64,000 nt of DNA. Origin: an uncultured Prevotella sp. (GTDB lineage Bacteria > Bacteroidota > Bacteroidia > Bacteroidales > Bacteroidaceae). Below, in pieces: positions 62,237 through 64,000 of this stretch. A model generated the notes under the pieces. That model was not told the DNA's origin. It searched no databases and saw nothing but the letters and a program-made list of their open reading frames with translations. A program made the translations under genes and the position numbers. Numbering within the stretch: the stretch's first letter is position 1; each line of letters starts with the position of its first letter. Location of the stretch: assembly GCA_900768785.1 (NCBI GenBank), contig CAAGEG010000159.1, positions 38,133 through 102,132 on the forward strand, written 5' to 3'.

Positions 62237-62267
62237 TTGTTTACGTAAACAACGCAAACGTTTGCGT
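62237..62267. promoter_or_regulatory. Two abutting perfect 16-bp palindromes, probable operators
   Basis: TTGTTTACGTAAACAA (62237-62252) and ACGCAAACGTTTGCGT (62252-62267) are both perfect palindromes that share one base. Both have a central CG and the general shape of LacI-family operators. The second fits the PurR-type pattern ANGCAANCGNTTNCNT. They lie about 64 bp upstream of the hflX -33 box and 27 bp upstream of the -33 box of the short transcript at 62334. No LacI-type regulator gene is in the window. Confidence 0.6.
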
Positions 62268-62294
62268 AGATTTTTTGATACATAAACTTAAATT

Positions 62295-62327
62295 TTTGAT
62301 ATAACCAAGTTTTTTGACCTATCTTTG
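62295..62327 (+). promoter_or_regulatory. Promoter of a short transcript upstream of fucO
   Basis: TTTG (62295-62298) and TATCTTTG (62320-62327) are 21 bp apart. No gene start follows before the terminator at 62405-62432. Confidence 0.6.
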
Positions 62328-62333
62328 CAACAT

Positions 62334-62432
62334 CAAAAATGATTTTCAGAATTACATGCTACATTAATACTAAAGACTAAGACATTCACAAAAAGACTGA
62401 AAATGCTCCGATGCGATATCGGGGCTTTTTTT
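62334..62432 (+). ncRNA. Candidate small RNA or leader of about 100 nt
   Basis: This is a short transcription unit delimited by the promoter at 62295-62327 and a strong terminator: GCTCCGAT (62405-62412), 5-base loop, ATCGGGGC (62418-62425), seven T. It could be an independent small RNA or the terminated leader of fucO, whose ATG is 300 bases further on. A 13-codon reading frame (62339-62380, MIFRITCYINTKD) lies in it and could be a leader peptide. I recognise no Rfam family. The 5' boundary is inferred from the promoter only. Confidence 0.5.
62405..62432 (+). terminator. Terminator or attenuator in the hflX-fucO gap
   Basis: An 8-bp GC-rich stem with a GCGAT loop followed by seven T. The next 160 bases (62433-62593) contain nothing I recognise. 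Confidence 0.8.
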
Positions 62433-62593
62433 GTTTTATATGCGTTAAAACATTAACACTCAACAGGGATTGTGCCATTATCATCAGCCAATTAGCATAT
62501 TCTTCTTGATACTCAACCTAACAATTATTGAATTATCTATTTGCTGACAAAAGAATAATGTGAATAAAATGATGTGTATAAAAAATTATTTAC

Positions 62594-62601
62594 TAAATTT
62601 G
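62594..62601 (+). promoter_or_regulatory. -7-like box before fucO
   Basis: TAAATTTG fits the consensus, 127 bases before the fucO start. No -33 TTTG was found at the proper spacing. The leader has no clear riboswitch. Confidence 0.35.
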
Positions 62602-62728
62602 CTCACTCAAATACTATATATTTACATACAACACACGATCTGTGTAGTTTAGTTTATTGAGTGTCAATAATCTTTATCGCAAGAGAAACACTTTAGTATA
62701 TTTTTAACCAATTTAATTTCTGAAAATC

Positions 62729-63883
62729 ATGATTAACAGATTTATTCTTAATGAAGTATCTTATTTCGGTGCCGGAGCTCGCAAACAATTACCGGAAGTG
62801 CTTTCACGCCTTAATCTAAAAAAAGCTTTAGTAACAACAGACAAAGGGTTGCTTAAAGTTGGAACAGCTAAAATGGTTACAGACGTTCTTGATGAAAGCG
62901 GATTTCCATACGAGATTTATAGTGAAATAAAGCCCAATCCGACTGTGACTAACGTAAAACAAGGTATTGAAGCCTTTAAAAACTCCGGAGCCGACTGCAT
63001 AATCGCTATTGGCGGTGGCTCTTCTATGGATACAGCTAAAGGCATTGGTATAGTTGTTGCCAATCCGGAATTTTCTGACATTGTTTCTCTTGAAGGTTGT
63101 GCACCGACAAAGAACAAATCAGTTCCAATAATTGCATTACCTACAACAGCAGGAACGGGAGCTGAAGTAACAATTAACTATGTTATAATTGATGAAGAGC
63201 ATCAAAAGAAAATGGTCTGTGTTGACCCTAATGATATTCCTGCAGTAGCAATAGTTGACCCTGAACTGATGTATTCATTGCCAAAAGGACTTACAGCAGC
63301 AACAGGTATGGATGCTCTAACACATGCAATTGAAGGATATATAACAAAAGGTGCATGGGTTATGTCAGACATGTATGAGTTGCAAGCAATAAAAATGATA
63401 TCCGAGAATCTGCCTATTGCAGTAGAAGAGCCTAAAAACCCGAAGGGACGCGAAGGCATGGCACTTGCACAATATATTGCAGCACAAGCTTTCTCTAATG
63501 TAGGACTCGGATTAGTACATGGAATGGCACACCCAATGGGTTCACTTTTTGATGTACCACATGGTGTAGCTAACGCCTTGTTATTACCAACAATAATGGA
63601 GTTCAACATGCCCTGTTGTATTGAAAAATATGGTGTTATAGCACGTACTATGGGAGTTAACACCAATGGTATGACCAAAGAAGAGGCAGCTCAAGCGGCA
63701 TGTGATGCAGTAAAAGCTCTTGCTATAAGGGTGGGTATTCCACAACATTTATCAGAACTTGGCATTAAAGAGAATGACATACAAGCTTTGTCTGAGCAAG
63801 CAATTGCAGATGTATGTACCCCTGGCAACCCACGAGACGTTACAATTGACGACATTATTGCACTTTACAAGAAAGTGTTATAA
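62729..63883 (+). CDS. fucO: Lactaldehyde reductase / L-1,2-propanediol oxidoreductase, iron-dependent
   Basis: This 384-residue group III iron-dependent alcohol dehydrogenase reduces L-lactaldehyde, formed from fucose or rhamnose, to L-1,2-propanediol with NADH. The N-terminus (INRFILNEVSYFGAGA) and length match FucO. Nucleotide binding uses IGGGSSMDTAKGIG and TTAGTGAEVT. Iron ligands are expected in GMDALTHAIEGY (Asp and His), HGMAHPMGS and DVPHGVAN. It stands alone between a regulatory intergenic region and a strong terminator. Other fucose catabolic genes (fucI, fucK, fucA) are not in the window; Fkp uses fucose for a different purpose. Other substrates for this dehydrogenase are possible. 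Confidence 0.9.
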   Translation: MINRFILNEVSYFGAGARKQLPEVLSRLNLKKALVTTDKGLLKVGTAKMVTDVLDESGFPYEIYSEIKPNPTVTNVKQGIEAFKNSGADCIIAIGGGSSMDTAKGIGIVVANPEFSDIVSLEGCAPTKNKSVPIIALPTTAGTGAEVTINYVIIDEEHQKKMVCVDPNDIPAVAIVDPELMYSLPKGLTAATGMDALTHAIEGYITKGAWVMSDMYELQAIKMISENLPIAVEEPKNPKGREGMALAQYIAAQAFSNVGLGLVHGMAHPMGSLFDVPHGVANALLLPTIMEFNMPCCIEKYGVIARTMGVNTNGMTKEEAAQAACDAVKALAIRVGIPQHLSELGIKENDIQALSEQAIADVCTPGNPRDVTIDDIIALYKKVL

Positions 63884-63900
63884 TAGTTTTTATAATAATT

Positions 63901-63961
63901 AAGACCTCTTCTCTCAAAATGTTATATCATAGATAACAACTTTGCAGGAAGAGGTCTTTTT
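63901..63961 (+). terminator. Terminator after fucO
   Basis: AAGACCTCTTC (63901-63911) pairs perfectly with GAAGAGGTCTT (63948-63958), followed by T residues. The last 39 bases of the window show no further feature. Confidence 0.8.
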
Positions 63962-64000
63962 GTTTATATGCTATAACAACATCAATAAGATGCGGTACAT

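Noticed and set aside
62252..62267. Calling the second palindrome a PurR site
   Set aside because: It fits the enterobacterial PurR pattern, but no purine gene or LacI-family regulator is nearby and PurR of that type is not expected in Bacteroidota; kept only as a LacI-like operator.
62572..62652. 26-residue frame upstream of fucO
   Set aside because: It contains the -7-like box and has no family resemblance or conservation that could be judged.

Overview
The window looks like a chromosomal segment of a Bacteroidales bacterium, most likely Prevotella or a close relative. The support is: Bacteroidota-type promoters (-7 box TAnnTTTG, often with TTTG about 20 bp upstream) before many genes; almost no Shine-Dalgarno sequences; family-typical genes such as the bifunctional fucokinase/GDP-fucose pyrophosphorylase, a MurF-alanine racemase fusion, GSCFA, DUF4199, DUF4834, DUF4954, DUF6048 and DUF6452 proteins; a tmRNA tag ending in YALAA; and a T9SS-like C-terminal domain on a pectate lyase. 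No species call is possible. I see no phage, transposase, CRISPR array, rRNA or tRNA. This is mostly core chromosome.

Layout. 1-6.8 kb (+): tail of an unknown protein, Bcp peroxiredoxin, YitT membrane protein, M3 peptidase, then dCMP deaminase, S41 peptidase and 5-formyl-THF cyclo-ligase packed together. 6.8-12.4 kb (-): a lipoprotein and a run DUF4199, glycosyltransferase 2, DUF6452, DUF6048, ApbE, Crp-type regulator. 12.9-21.4 kb (+): CCA-adding enzyme, a tripartite RND efflux pump, LpxA. 21.7-28.3 kb: alpha/beta hydrolase and PL9-type pectate lyase (+), facing a HI0933-family flavoprotein and a GH28 polygalacturonase (-). 28.3-28.7 kb: tmRNA (-). 29-30 kb: flavinylated 4Fe-4S membrane protein (-). 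30.1-33.9 kb (+): polysaccharide-initiating sugar transferase, SLBB export protein and LuxS in one apparent operon, facing MTA/SAH nucleosidase. 34.8-43.5 kb (+): YfhO protein, Fkp, GSCFA protein, MurF-Alr. 43.7-47.4 kb (+): hexuronate-type MFS transporter and a BtuB-like TonB receptor. 47.4-51.5 kb: TadA (-), BirA and PyrH (+), then DUF4834, PssA and Psd (-). 51.6-55.7 kb (+): DnaE and thioredoxin. 56-62 kb (-): HflX, DUF4954 and M16 protease. 62-63.9 kb: a regulatory intergenic region and FucO.

Functional links inside the window: LuxS and MTA/SAH nucleosidase form the S-adenosylhomocysteine detoxification/AI-2 route. PssA and Psd make phosphatidylethanolamine. ApbE would attach FMN to the SGAT motif of the 4Fe-4S membrane protein. 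The CCA-adding enzyme would mature the tmRNA, whose 3' CCA is not encoded. PL9, GH28 and the hexuronate-type transporter point to pectin use. Fkp (fucose activation) and FucO (lactaldehyde reduction) are both fucose-linked.

Most unusual non-coding features: a family of 22-bp quasi-palindromic tandem repeats at three separate intergenic sites (7.6, 28.9 and 49.5 kb), and the hflX-fucO intergenic region, with two abutting perfect 16-bp palindromes, a strong promoter and a short terminated transcript of about 100 nt. Neither matches an element I can name.
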